Origin: RGIG1828 sp045586905
GTDB taxonomy: Bacteria > Bacillota > Clostridia > UMGS1810
Length of the DNA: 53,515 bases
Assembly: GCA_045586905.1 (NCBI GenBank)
Contig: JAZNBF010000081.1
Location: 1-53,515 of the forward strand
Direction of reading: 5' to 3'
Shown: positions 35,345 to 44,639 of the stretch, in pieces
Layout: each line of letters opens with the position of its first letter
Numbering within the stretch: the stretch's first letter is position 1
Notes under the pieces: model-generated
What the model saw: the letters and a program-made list of their open reading frames with translations, nothing else
Told to the model about the DNA's origin: nothing
Database searches by the model: none
Translations under genes and position numbers: made by a program

Positions 35345-36328
35345 GTGTGTACAGCAATTTCTCTCACATTAGATAATAATTACTTTGGCAGAAACCTTGA
35401 TTTTGAACACTCTTTTGGTGAAAAAATTATAATCACCCCAAGAAATTTTGAGTTTTCTTTTCGCAATGGTAAAATCCTAAAAAAGCATTTTGCAATAATT
35501 GGCATGGGGATTGAAAATAATGGCTTCCCACTGTACTTTGATGCAACAAACGAAAAGGGACTTAGCATAGCCGGACTCAACTTCCCCGATAATGCAACCT
35601 ATTCCGACCGTATGGATGACAAAGATAATGTTGCATCATTTGAGCTTATTCCATGGATTTTGTCTGAGTGTGAATCGGTAAAAGAAGCCTGTGTACTTAT
35701 TGAGAATATCAACATAACAAACGAAGCTTTTTCACCGGAGCTTTCTCCATCGCCTCTTCACTGGATAATTGCCGACAAATTTTCATCGGTTGTTTTAGAA
35801 CCCATAAAAGATGGCATCAAAGTGTACAGCTCCCCTGTGGGTGTATTGACAAATAACCCCTCATTTGACATGCACATGTTTAACCTCACAAACTACATGT
35901 CATCCACAGCCGAAGAAGCAAAGAATGGCTTTTCCGATAATATTGATTTAAAACCATATTCAAGGGGCATGGGAGGTATCGGACTCCCCGGTGATCTGTC
36001 TTCAGCCTCAAGATTTGTAAAGACATGCTTTCTGAAGCTCAACTCACTTTTTGGCAAAACAGAGCAGGAGATAGTCAATCAGTTTTTCCATATTCTCTAC
36101 TCGGTATATCAAATAAGGGGCGCAGTAAAGGTATGTGAAGATTATGAAATCACTCACTACACTTCCTGTTGTAACACCGATAATGGCATATACTATTATA
36201 CTACCTATAACAACTCTCAAATAAATGCAGTATCACTTTTTTCTCAAAATTTACAAGATTGCAAACTGATATGTTATAACCTGATTGAAGAGCAGGAAAT
36301 CTTTATTCAAAACGCATCTGAAAAATAA
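35345..36328 (+). CDS. Choloylglycine hydrolase / bile salt hydrolase
   Basis: 327 residues, Ntn-hydrolase fold. GTG at 35345 makes Cys the second residue, exposed as the N-terminal nucleophile after Met removal; AAGGAG stands 8 bases ahead. Longer starts (GTG 35336) would bury the cysteine. The expected active-site residues are present: Cys2, Arg16 and Asp19 (FGRNLDF), Asn79 (GLNF), Asn170/171 (LTNNP), Arg223 (SASRF). The sequence follows known clostridial/lactobacillar bile salt hydrolases almost throughout (IPWIL, GGIGLPGDLSSASRFV, YYYTTYNN). It cleaves the amide of glycine- or taurine-conjugated bile acids in the cytosol. Penicillin V acylase is the less likely alternative. Confidence 0.92.
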   Translation: MCTAISLTLDNNYFGRNLDFEHSFGEKIIITPRNFEFSFRNGKILKKHFAIIGMGIENNGFPLYFDATNEKGLSIAGLNFPDNATYSDRMDDKDNVASFELIPWILSECESVKEACVLIENINITNEAFSPELSPSPLHWIIADKFSSVVLEPIKDGIKVYSSPVGVLTNNPSFDMHMFNLTNYMSSTAEEAKNGFSDNIDLKPYSRGMGGIGLPGDLSSASRFVKTCFLKLNSLFGKTEQEIVNQFFHILYSVYQIRGAVKVCEDYEITHYTSCCNTDNGIYYYTTYNNSQINAVSLFSQNLQDCKLICYNLIEEQEIFIQNASEK

Positions 36329-36368
36329 GTATCCAATCACATCCATAGCATACGAAAGGGGAATGCAC

Positions 36369-37511
36369 ATGAAAAATTTTGTAGTAGCCATAGACTCATT
36401 TAAAGGAAGCCTCACAACATTTCAGGCAGGTAGGGCAGTTAAAGAAGCCATAGACGAGATTTTTCCCGGTGCCCAGACCGTTATTTCGCCAATTGCAGAC
36501 GGTGGCGAAGGCACAACCGAGGCAATTGTGTCCTCTGCCGGTGGTGAGATGATTGAAACCACTGTATCCAATCCTCTCGGTAAAAAAATCAGAGCGTCAT
36601 ACGGCTATATACCAAAAACAAACACAGCAGTCATAGAAATGTCATCTGCCTCCGGAATCACTCTCATATCAGATTCCGAGCGCAACCCTATGAACACTAC
36701 CACCTTTGGCGTTGGTGAAATGATTGCCGATGCAATAAAAAGAGGCTGTCGAAAGTTTGTTGTAGGCATAGGCGGCAGTGCCACAAATGACGGTGGAGTA
36801 GGGATGCTTCAGGCTCTTGGCTTTAAGTTTTCCGATGCATTTGGAAAAGATGTAATGCCCGGTGCCAAAGGTCTTAAAGATATTTGCTCCATAGACATCA
36901 AAAACGCAATTGGTGAGCTGAAAGAGTGCTCTTTCTGTGTTGCATGTGATGTGAAAAATGTTTTGTGCGGCGAAAATGGTTGCAGCAAGGTCTATGGTCC
37001 GCAAAAGGGTGCAACTCCCGAAATGATACGCGATATGGATGATTGGCTTGAAAACTATGCCCATCTTACAAAGGAAGTTTTGCCTTTGTCCGACAAAGAC
37101 ATACCCGGCACAGGTGCTGCCGGTGGTATGGGCTTTGCTCTTCTTGCCTATCTCAATGCAACACTCGTGTCGGGCATTGAGCTTGTAATGAGCGAAACAA
37201 ATCTTGAAGCTCACATACAAAATGCAGATTTGGTAATCACAGGTGAAGGTCGCCTCGACGGTCAGTCTTACATGGGCAAAGCGCCCATAGGCGTTGCTTC
37301 ACTTGCCAAAAAATACAATAAACCGGTAATTGCTTTCTCAGGGTCCGTAACAGACGATGCTGTAAGATGCAATGAGCACGGAATTGATGCTTTTTTCCCC
37401 ATCATAAGAACTCCGTGCACATTAGAAGAAGCTATGAATGTTGAATACGCCTATGCCAACTTAAAATCTGCGGCCAACCAGGTGCTAAGGCTTATAAAAA
37501 CAAAAATTTGA
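36369..37511 (+). CDS. Glycerate kinase (GarK/GlxK type)
   Basis: 380 residues, the usual length for glycerate kinase type 1. It phosphorylates glycerate with ATP to 2- or 3-phosphoglycerate. Motifs: FVVAIDSFKGSLTTFQAG at the start, SPIADGGEGT, GIGGSATNDGGVGML, and late TGEGRLDGQSYMGKAP. ATG at 36369 is chosen: AAGGGGA is well spaced, whereas the ATG at 36363 almost touches it. It follows the bile salt hydrolase by 40 bases; the functional link is unclear. Confidence 0.94.
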   Translation: MKNFVVAIDSFKGSLTTFQAGRAVKEAIDEIFPGAQTVISPIADGGEGTTEAIVSSAGGEMIETTVSNPLGKKIRASYGYIPKTNTAVIEMSSASGITLISDSERNPMNTTTFGVGEMIADAIKRGCRKFVVGIGGSATNDGGVGMLQALGFKFSDAFGKDVMPGAKGLKDICSIDIKNAIGELKECSFCVACDVKNVLCGENGCSKVYGPQKGATPEMIRDMDDWLENYAHLTKEVLPLSDKDIPGTGAAGGMGFALLAYLNATLVSGIELVMSETNLEAHIQNADLVITGEGRLDGQSYMGKAPIGVASLAKKYNKPVIAFSGSVTDDAVRCNEHGIDAFFPIIRTPCTLEEAMNVEYAYANLKSAANQVLRLIKTKI

Positions 37512-37550
37512 TTTTTGTTTACAATATATAACCAAAAACAATAAATTCTA

Positions 37551-37578
37551 TTGACAATACGGGGAAATCATGTAAAAT
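37551..37578 (+). promoter_or_regulatory. Promoter of the alpha-galactosidase gene
   Basis: Perfect TTGACA (37551-37556), 16-base spacer, TAAAAT (37573-37578). Transcription should start near 37585, which rules out the ATG there as the translation start. Confidence 0.65.
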
Positions 37579-37629
37579 ATTATTATGTTGTTTAAGCGTG
37601 ACAAATTTTTAACATATAAGGGTGATATT

Positions 37630-39888
37630 ATGAATGGCAATTATCTTGAAATTTTGAAGTGTGGCAAATTATCTCTTAAACCTTTTGTTATCATAAAAGG
37701 TCAGAAGAGGCTTTATTCCGACTATTCTTTTTCTTCAAACGAAAAAGCAAAAACTGTAAAGCTCAGCACTTTTTCAGACGGAGTGTTCAAAGACGATTTG
37801 TACATAACCTATGACGAAAGACAAATGAAATGCAAAAGAGTGTTTGAAAACCTCGGCAGTGAAAATATAGAGCTTTGTGATCTCGGCGTAAAACTGAGCA
37901 ATATATCTTTTGGCGGCGACTCTTCCAAAGACTATTACTATCACCTCGAAAACCCACGCAAATTTAAAAAAATGATAGCCTACATAGACACCAATGACGA
38001 GGTGGCCGATGGCGATTTTGACGAGCAGGCAGGCACAAACTGGTTCAATAAAGATGATTTTTCCGATAGAATAGGTGCAGGTCCAAATCAGACTTTCCCT
38101 GCTATCCTCATAAGTAATTCAAACTCAAAAACCGGCTTGGTTCACGGCACTTTAAATCAGAATGTTTTTTTCCACAACTATATATTGTCTAAAAATTCTG
38201 ATGGTATTGTCTGCGAAATTTTTTCTTCGTTCAAATGTCTTGAAGCAATGGAAGTAGAGCCCGGTCGGGTTCTTACAGACGAATGGTATATGGGCAGATG
38301 TGACAATGCAGATGACATTGAAAAAGTTTTTGCTCATTACACCGATGCTTTGCGCAAGAAACTTCCCAAAAACCGTGGCCTTTCCGACATAAACAGAGAC
38401 TCTCTCGTCTGGGGTTCGTGGAATGACGGACTTTTCAGAGATGTATCGGAAGAACTTATTTTAAAAGAAGCAAGATTTTTAAAAGAGAATTTCCCAACTG
38501 TTAAGTGGATACAGCTTGACGATGGTTATGCAGTATATAACAAATCTGCCCACGGGCTTGGCGTACCATACGAAGGTGATGAAGGTATTGACAAAGAAAA
38601 ATTCCCCGAAGGTCTCAGAGCATACGCCGATAAAATAAGAGCAATCGGTCTGCGTCCTGCACTTTGGATTGGTGGTTGGTGCAATGCAGCAACAAAAATA
38701 GGTCAGGAGAAAAAAGAATTTCTTGTAGATTCGAACCTTTTGGATGATCAGGTTAAAAATTCCGGGCTTTTAGATGTAAGTAAACCCGAAGTGCGTGAAT
38801 ATATGCAAAAGGCAGTTAAGGTTTTAGTTAATAAATATGGCTTTGACGGAGTAAAGCTCGATTTCTGGAGCTATCCGTTTGAAACTTCAAGTGGATGCTT
38901 CCCGCTTAGAAAAACCACAAAAGATGCTTATTCAATTAAAAACCAATCTGGCTATGAATACAGACGCTGGTGGCTTGATACAATCAGACAGACTCTCCCG
39001 GGTGATGGCTATCTGCAAACAGGTTGTGCCATAAATTCAGGTGATCCTTTCCTTGGCGAATTTTTCACCAACTATCGCTATGGCATAGACATCGGAAATG
39101 GAAATTGGGAGAATGTAAAGACCTGCTATTTGCTGGGTGTTTCCTGTTTTGCAAACCATGCAGGTGACCTTTTCGTACCAAATAGCGACTCCATAGGTCT
39201 TCTCCCCGGTCTCACCGAAACTGATGCAATGTTCTGGATAAACTTCTGTCTTGTTACACATTCAATGGTTGAAATCGCAGGTCTTCTGAGCAAAGCACCG
39301 GATGATGGCAAGATGAAGCGTCTGAAAAAAGCTGCCTGCAACCCCAACAACGGTCAGGATGTTTTCTTTGTAAACTATGACTACCGAAACGAAGAAAAAA
39401 CAGTCCCCACCATAATGTATTTCAATACACCTCATTTTTCAACCAAAGAAAATTCAAACTGTATGCCTGTTCGCAGTGTCGGACTTTTCAATCTGTCCGA
39501 TGAAGATGTAACAGAAAGCTTTTCAGTTAAAGATTTAGGTCTCGATGGTGAAAAATACATTATAACAGATGTGTGGACAGGTGTTCAGACAGAGGTGACC
39601 GACAGGTTCGAAACCACTCTCAAACCTCACGGAAGCATGCTGCTCTCTGTAAATTCCATAGACGGTGTTCAGATTTTTGATGCAAATATCAGAATCACCG
39701 ATGCAGCTTGCTTGGGCAATTCAATCACTATTGCCACCGACTATGAAATGAAAGAGGCTGAAATAGCTTTAAGCCACAATGTTTCACAGGTTCTTTTCAA
39801 TGGTGAAAAATTATCATTCAAAACATCTGACAACAAAATCATATTTGATCTTCCCGCCAAGGGCGAGATAAAACTTATATTAAATTAA
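37630..39888 (+). CDS. GH36-type alpha-galactosidase (clan GH-D)
   Basis: 752 residues. The N-terminal ~230 residues are the beta-supersandwich domain. The TIM barrel starts near SLVWGSWNDGLFRDV and carries WIQLDDGY, ALWIGGW, the nucleophile Asp411 in VKLDFWSYP, and the proposed acid/base Asp487 in YRYGIDIGN. A C-terminal beta-sandwich follows. No signal peptide, so it acts on imported galactosides (melibiose/raffinose family). It is a divergent member, so substrate needs testing. The ATG at 37630 follows AAGGGTGAT. Its terminator is shared with malQ on the other strand. Confidence 0.88.
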   Translation: MNGNYLEILKCGKLSLKPFVIIKGQKRLYSDYSFSSNEKAKTVKLSTFSDGVFKDDLYITYDERQMKCKRVFENLGSENIELCDLGVKLSNISFGGDSSKDYYYHLENPRKFKKMIAYIDTNDEVADGDFDEQAGTNWFNKDDFSDRIGAGPNQTFPAILISNSNSKTGLVHGTLNQNVFFHNYILSKNSDGIVCEIFSSFKCLEAMEVEPGRVLTDEWYMGRCDNADDIEKVFAHYTDALRKKLPKNRGLSDINRDSLVWGSWNDGLFRDVSEELILKEARFLKENFPTVKWIQLDDGYAVYNKSAHGLGVPYEGDEGIDKEKFPEGLRAYADKIRAIGLRPALWIGGWCNAATKIGQEKKEFLVDSNLLDDQVKNSGLLDVSKPEVREYMQKAVKVLVNKYGFDGVKLDFWSYPFETSSGCFPLRKTTKDAYSIKNQSGYEYRRWWLDTIRQTLPGDGYLQTGCAINSGDPFLGEFFTNYRYGIDIGNGNWENVKTCYLLGVSCFANHAGDLFVPNSDSIGLLPGLTETDAMFWINFCLVTHSMVEIAGLLSKAPDDGKMKRLKKAACNPNNGQDVFFVNYDYRNEEKTVPTIMYFNTPHFSTKENSNCMPVRSVGLFNLSDEDVTESFSVKDLGLDGEKYIITDVWTGVQTEVTDRFETTLKPHGSMLLSVNSIDGVQIFDANIRITDAACLGNSITIATDYEMKEAEIALSHNVSQVLFNGEKLSFKTSDNKIIFDLPAKGEIKLILN

Positions 39889-39898
39889 CTCTTTTCAA

Positions 39899-39936
39899 AA
39901 AAACTGACGGTGCTGCAAGCAACGTCAGTTTTTTTA
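39899..39936. terminator. Bidirectional terminator between alpha-galactosidase and malQ
   Basis: AACTGACG and CGTCAGTT (39902-39909 with 39923-39930) pair around a 13-base loop, flanked by seven As and seven Ts. Confidence 0.9.
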
Positions 39937-41367
39937 TGCTCTTGCATATAGCTTGTTTAATCTTTTCAAAATTTCTCTGTCTATTGAGTCAAGCTGCTCT
40001 TTTGTTATTCTGAACTCCCAGTTGCCACCGGCTTTTCCCGGAGTGTTCATTCTGGTGTCAGCTCCAAATTTTACCAGATCCTGAATTGGCAAAATGACTA
40101 TTCCGGCATGCGATGAAAGCATAGTGCGAACAATCGCATCACAGCCATTTTCCCAATTCTCATCTTTGTGACCGCAATATTCAAACATATTTTCCCTTGT
40201 GTTTCTGTCAAGCTCCCATATATAACCAAGCAAGGTGTTGTTATCGTGTGTACCCGTGTATGCCACACAGTTTTCAGGATAGTTATGAGGCAGATGAGTG
40301 GAATTTTTGTCGCCGCAAAAAGCAAACTGAAAAACTCTCATCCCCGGAAACCCACTCAGCTTTAAAAGTTCGGTGGCATCATCGGTAATAATGCCCAGAT
40401 CCTCCGCAATGATCATTGTTTCGCCCATGGTGTTTTTTATTTCTTCAATAAGCTTCACACCAGGGCCCTTGCTCATATATCCTTCTTTTGCTGTGAGTGA
40501 TGATGCAGGCACTTCCCAAAACGACTCAATTGCTCTGAAATGGTCTATCCTTATTCCGTCAAACATTTTTGCCATATGGGATATTCTTTCTCTCCACCAT
40601 CTGAAGCCTTCCTTTTCCATCGCTTCCCAGTCATATATTGGATTTCCCCAAAGCTGACCGTCTTTACAAAAGTAATCAGGACCGACTCCCGCCACTGTAA
40701 TGGGAAGATTGTCTTTATCAAGCTTAAAAAGATGTTTCTTGGCCCACACATCACTGCTGTCAAGGTCAACATAAAATGGCATGTCTCCAATTATTTTTAC
40801 GCCTTTTTTGTTGGCGTAGTGTTTAATCTCTGCCCACTGTGTAAAAAATTCATATTGCAAAAATCGCCACATAAACAAATCTTCGTCTTTAAAATTCTCG
40901 ATTTTCCATTCAAACCATGGCAAGCCTTGGTTTGAATTTTTTATTGCCATAAATCTGCAATAGTTGTCAATGCATGGGTTTTCCAATGCAAACTTTATGA
41001 TTTCCTCATGATTTTTGGCTCTCTTTGCCGCAATTTTCAAAACAGACAATCTTTCGTTATATAATCGTTCATATTCGCATATATAAGAAGTATGTTGTTT
41101 TTGCTCAGTAAGTTCTTCTTTTGTCAGCAGTCCCTTTTGGCGAAGCCTGTCAAGGCTTATGAAATAATGATTTCCTGCAAAAGAAGATGCCGACTTGTAA
41201 GGTGAATTATACTCATCTGTTGGACAAAAAGGTAACACCTGCCAGTATGAAAAACCACAATCGGTCAAAAAATCAACAAAATATTTTCCACTATCAGAAA
41301 AATCACCAATAGAATATTCGCCAAAAAGTGATGATATATGCATCAGCACTCCGCTTTTTCTTTCCAT
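39934..41367 (-). CDS. malQ: 4-alpha-glucanotransferase (amylomaltase)
   Basis: 477 residues, GH77. It transfers maltosyl units between alpha-1,4-glucans. The N-terminus reads RKSGVLMHISSLFGEYSIGDFS; RIDHFRAIESFWEVP carries the nucleophile region, IIAEDLGI the acid/base Glu, and YTGTHDNNTLLGY the third carboxylate. The start is ATG at 41367 with GGAGG ahead; an in-frame extension to 41415 adds sixteen unlikely residues over the promoter. Divergent from glgB, with which it cooperates in recycling maltodextrins. Confidence 0.95.
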   Translation of the reverse strand: MERKSGVLMHISSLFGEYSIGDFSDSGKYFVDFLTDCGFSYWQVLPFCPTDEYNSPYKSASSFAGNHYFISLDRLRQKGLLTKEELTEQKQHTSYICEYERLYNERLSVLKIAAKRAKNHEEIIKFALENPCIDNYCRFMAIKNSNQGLPWFEWKIENFKDEDLFMWRFLQYEFFTQWAEIKHYANKKGVKIIGDMPFYVDLDSSDVWAKKHLFKLDKDNLPITVAGVGPDYFCKDGQLWGNPIYDWEAMEKEGFRWWRERISHMAKMFDGIRIDHFRAIESFWEVPASSLTAKEGYMSKGPGVKLIEEIKNTMGETMIIAEDLGIITDDATELLKLSGFPGMRVFQFAFCGDKNSTHLPHNYPENCVAYTGTHDNNTLLGYIWELDRNTRENMFEYCGHKDENWENGCDAIVRTMLSSHAGIVILPIQDLVKFGADTRMNTPGKAGGNWEFRITKEQLDSIDREILKRLNKLYARA

Positions 41368-41393
41368 AATAAAAACCTCCATTTTTGTAAAAA

Positions 41394-41434
41394 CTATACG
41401 AAAAAAGTATAGCACATTACCCGACTTGTTCCAA
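41394..41434 (-). promoter_or_regulatory. malQ promoter with overlapping dyad
   Basis: Minus strand: TTGGAA (41434-41429), 17-base spacer, TATACT (41411-41406). The dyad CTATAC-N7-GTATAG (41394-41412) covers the -10 and start point and may be an operator. Confidence 0.55.
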
Positions 41435-41512
41435 TCGTAAAAACATGGAAAAACAGTCTGTTTTTATTTTATAGCATTATTGAAAATAAAGTTCCCCCAA
41501 GGAGAAATTTTT

Positions 41513-43396
41513 ATGTCAAAAAATTCACATTCCCGCATAAGCACTCTACTTAGCGAATTTGCCAGCGGCAATTGCGACAGGGCATATGAAATAATGGGAT
41601 GTCACAAAACAAAAGACGGATATGTATTCAGAGTCTGGGCGCCAAATGCCGAGAGTATATTTTTAGTTGGCTCATTTAACAACTGGGACATAACAGATTG
41701 TCCCATGCACACCATAGGCTACGGAGTATGGGAAGTAAGTGTTAAATGTGTACAAATATATGACGAATATAAATACTATATCATCAAAAAAAATGGTACA
41801 CCGGTCTACAAAAGTGATCCATATGCATTTCATGCGTGCACACGCCCTGAAAACTCATCAAAGGTATATGATTTAGAGGGTTTTAAATGGACAGATATGC
41901 AGTATCGCAAAAACTTGTCAAAAAAAGATATGACCAAAAAACCAATGAATATATATGAGGTGCACCTTGGCTCGTGGCTAAAGCATGATGATGGCAATTT
42001 TCTGTCCTACACCGATATTGCCGATAAACTGGCAGAATATGTAAAAGACATGCACTACACCCATGTAGAGCTCCTCCCCGTAAGCGAATACCCCTACGAT
42101 CCGTCATGGGGATATCAGGTCACAGGCTACTATGCTCCCACATCGCGATATGGAACACCCAAGGATTTCATGAAGCTCATCGACACTTTCCATTCTCATG
42201 GAATTGGCGTTATTCTCGATTGGGTGGGGGCGCACTTCCCAAAGGATGAAAACGGGCTCTGCGAATTTGACGGAACATGTCTTTATGAATCTGACGATCC
42301 TCTTCTGAATGAACATCCCGACTGGAAGACGCGCATATTTGACTATTCAAGATATGAGGTCAGATCGTTTCTTATATCAAATGTGGTATATTGGCTCGAT
42401 AAATATCACATTGACGGAATAAGGGTAGATGCTGTTGCTGCAATGCTCTATCTTGATTATGGCAGACGGGGAGGCAGCTGGAGACCAAATAAATATGGCG
42501 GCAATATCAACCTTGATGCTGTCAGCTTTCTTCGCGACATGAACACTGCAGCTTTCAAATTCAACCCGTCAGCAATCATGATTGCCGAAGAATCCACAGC
42601 TTTTCCCATGGTAACAAAGCCGGGTTATGATGGCGGACTTGGATTCAGTTTCAAATGGAACATGGGCTGGATGAACGATATGCTTGGCTACATGTCAACC
42701 GATCCGTTTTTCAGAAAAGGCAGGCAAAACGATCTTACCTTCTCGCTCACCTACGCATTTTCTGAAAACTATATTTTGCCTCTTTCTCACGATGAGGTTG
42801 TTCATGGCAAAGCCTCAATGATTGGTAAGATGCCGGGAGACTATGAAGATAAATTTGCAAATCTGAGGGCATTCTATGGATATATGATGGCTCATCCCGG
42901 AAAAAAGCTCAGCTTTATGGGCAATGAGTTTGCACAGTTCGTTGAATGGAACTATAAAAACTCACTCGAATGGTTTTTGCTTGACTACGATAAGCACAAA
43001 CAATTTAAAAATTATATAAAAGACCTTAATGAATTCTATCTGAAAAATACGCCATTTTGGCAAAAAGATACCGATTGGTCGGGGTTTTCGTGGATTGCTC
43101 ATGATGACCATAGCCAGAGTGTCATATCATTTATTCGCAGAGATGCAAAAGGCAACGAAATTGTCGTGGTATGTAATTTCTGTCCCGTTATCAGAAAGAA
43201 TTACCTTATAGGCGTACCAAAAGAAGGAGAATATAAGGCGATTTTTTCAAGCGATAGCGCAAAATATGGTGGCAAGGGCATTCGCAATCCAAAACGTAAA
43301 ACCAAAAAAATTCCCATGCATGGATTCAGTCAGTCAATTTCTCTTACACTTCCACCACTTTCCACGGTGTATTACATCAAAACAGATAACAAATAA
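41513..43396 (+). CDS. glgB: 1,4-alpha-glucan branching enzyme
   Basis: 627 residues, GH13. A CBM48-like N-terminal domain (FRVWAPNAESIFLVGSFNNW) precedes the barrel. Catalytic Asp306 is in GIRVDAVAAMLYLDYG, Glu359 in IAEESTAF, and the third carboxylate in PLSHDEVVHGK. It makes alpha-1,6 branches in glycogen. The ATG at 41513 follows AAGGAG; the ATG at 41480 has no site. First gene of the glycogen operon. Confidence 0.96.
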   Translation: MSKNSHSRISTLLSEFASGNCDRAYEIMGCHKTKDGYVFRVWAPNAESIFLVGSFNNWDITDCPMHTIGYGVWEVSVKCVQIYDEYKYYIIKKNGTPVYKSDPYAFHACTRPENSSKVYDLEGFKWTDMQYRKNLSKKDMTKKPMNIYEVHLGSWLKHDDGNFLSYTDIADKLAEYVKDMHYTHVELLPVSEYPYDPSWGYQVTGYYAPTSRYGTPKDFMKLIDTFHSHGIGVILDWVGAHFPKDENGLCEFDGTCLYESDDPLLNEHPDWKTRIFDYSRYEVRSFLISNVVYWLDKYHIDGIRVDAVAAMLYLDYGRRGGSWRPNKYGGNINLDAVSFLRDMNTAAFKFNPSAIMIAEESTAFPMVTKPGYDGGLGFSFKWNMGWMNDMLGYMSTDPFFRKGRQNDLTFSLTYAFSENYILPLSHDEVVHGKASMIGKMPGDYEDKFANLRAFYGYMMAHPGKKLSFMGNEFAQFVEWNYKNSLEWFLLDYDKHKQFKNYIKDLNEFYLKNTPFWQKDTDWSGFSWIAHDDHSQSVISFIRRDAKGNEIVVVCNFCPVIRKNYLIGVPKEGEYKAIFSSDSAKYGGKGIRNPKRKTKKIPMHGFSQSISLTLPPLSTVYYIKTDNK

Positions 43397-43442
43397 TATT
43401 AAAACATATATTGTAGTATAGACCAAAAAAGGGGGCATCTTT

Positions 43443-44627
43443 ATGTCAGACAGGAGAAAAAAATGCATTGCAATGCTTCTTGCAGGAGGACAGGGTAGCA
43501 GGCTTTTGGTGCTTACCGACAAAACTGCCAAGCCTGCAGTACCTTTTGGCGGAAAGTATCGTATCATTGATTTTCCTCTTTCAAACTGTGTCAACTCAGG
43601 CATAGACACAGTCGGCATTTTAACTCAATATCAGCCACTGGAGCTGAACGATTATATAGGTAACGGTCAGCCTTGGGGACTTAACCGTAATTTCGGTGGT
43701 GTACACATTCTGCCACCATATGCGCAGTCAGAAAAAATGGAGTGGTACAAAGGCACAGCCAATGCCATATATCAGAATCTCCATTTCATAAATAACTACA
43801 ACCCCGAGCACATCCTTATCTTGTCGGGTGACCATATATACAAATTTGATTACTCCAAGCTTCTTAAATTCCACATCGAAAATGATGCCGACTGCACCAT
43901 AGCAGTGCGGCAGGTCCCAATCGATGAGGCTTCAAGGTTTGGCATTATGAATGCAAACCCCGACGGTTCAATCTATGAATTTGAAGAAAAACCGAAAAAG
44001 CCAAAAAGTAATCTGGCATCCATGGGTGTGTATATCTTCAAGAGCGATGTACTTTGTGAGCATCTCATTTTAGACGAAGCAGACGAAACCTCCGACAACG
44101 ATTTTGGTAAAAATGTCATACCTGCACTATTGCGTGATGAAAAAAGACTTTTTGCATACAAATTTGATGGCTACTGGCGGGATGTCGGCACTATTCACAG
44201 TCTTTGGGAAGCTAACATGGACCTGTTGGACGGAAATTTCAACATTCGGGATAAGGTGTTTAAAACCTATGCCCGAAACTATGCAAAACCACCAAGCTAT
44301 ATTGCCGGAGATTGCGAAATTAAAAATTCTTTCATTGCCGAAGGCTGCTATGTAAAAGGTAAAATTATCCACTCAGTCATTTCCACAGGATGCAAAGTCG
44401 AAGACGGGGTTGAAATATACGATAGTGTAATCATGCCTGAGGCAGTTATAAAAAGAGGCTCCGTCATAAAGCATGCAATCATAGGCGAAGGTGCAGTTGT
44501 CGATGAAAACACAAGAGTCGGCGATAATCCGATCTATTATGACACCCATGAGTGGGGTATCAGCGTAGTGGGTAAGGGCAAGCATATCTTAAAAAATACT
44601 CACATAAAGCCAAATCAGGTCATATAG
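43443..44627 (+). CDS. glgC: Glucose-1-phosphate adenylyltransferase, catalytic subunit
   Basis: 394 residues. It makes ADP-glucose from glucose-1-phosphate and ATP. The nucleotidyltransferase signature LLAGGQGSRLLVLT is at residues ~12-25, followed by KPAVPFGGKYRIIDFPLSN. FEEKPKKPK holds the sugar-phosphate lysine region and YWRDVGTI is conserved. A left-handed beta-helix covers the C-terminal ~110 residues. The TAG stop overlaps the AGGAGG site of glgD, so translation is coupled. Confidence 0.96.
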   Translation: MSDRRKKCIAMLLAGGQGSRLLVLTDKTAKPAVPFGGKYRIIDFPLSNCVNSGIDTVGILTQYQPLELNDYIGNGQPWGLNRNFGGVHILPPYAQSEKMEWYKGTANAIYQNLHFINNYNPEHILILSGDHIYKFDYSKLLKFHIENDADCTIAVRQVPIDEASRFGIMNANPDGSIYEFEEKPKKPKSNLASMGVYIFKSDVLCEHLILDEADETSDNDFGKNVIPALLRDEKRLFAYKFDGYWRDVGTIHSLWEANMDLLDGNFNIRDKVFKTYARNYAKPPSYIAGDCEIKNSFIAEGCYVKGKIIHSVISTGCKVEDGVEIYDSVIMPEAVIKRGSVIKHAIIGEGAVVDENTRVGDNPIYYDTHEWGISVVGKGKHILKNTHIKPNQVI

Positions 44628-44639
44628 GAGGTGTGCAAT

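Noticed and set aside
37585..37629. ATG at 37585 as alpha-galactosidase start
   Set aside because: It falls at the predicted transcription start; AAGGGTGAT serves the ATG at 37630.
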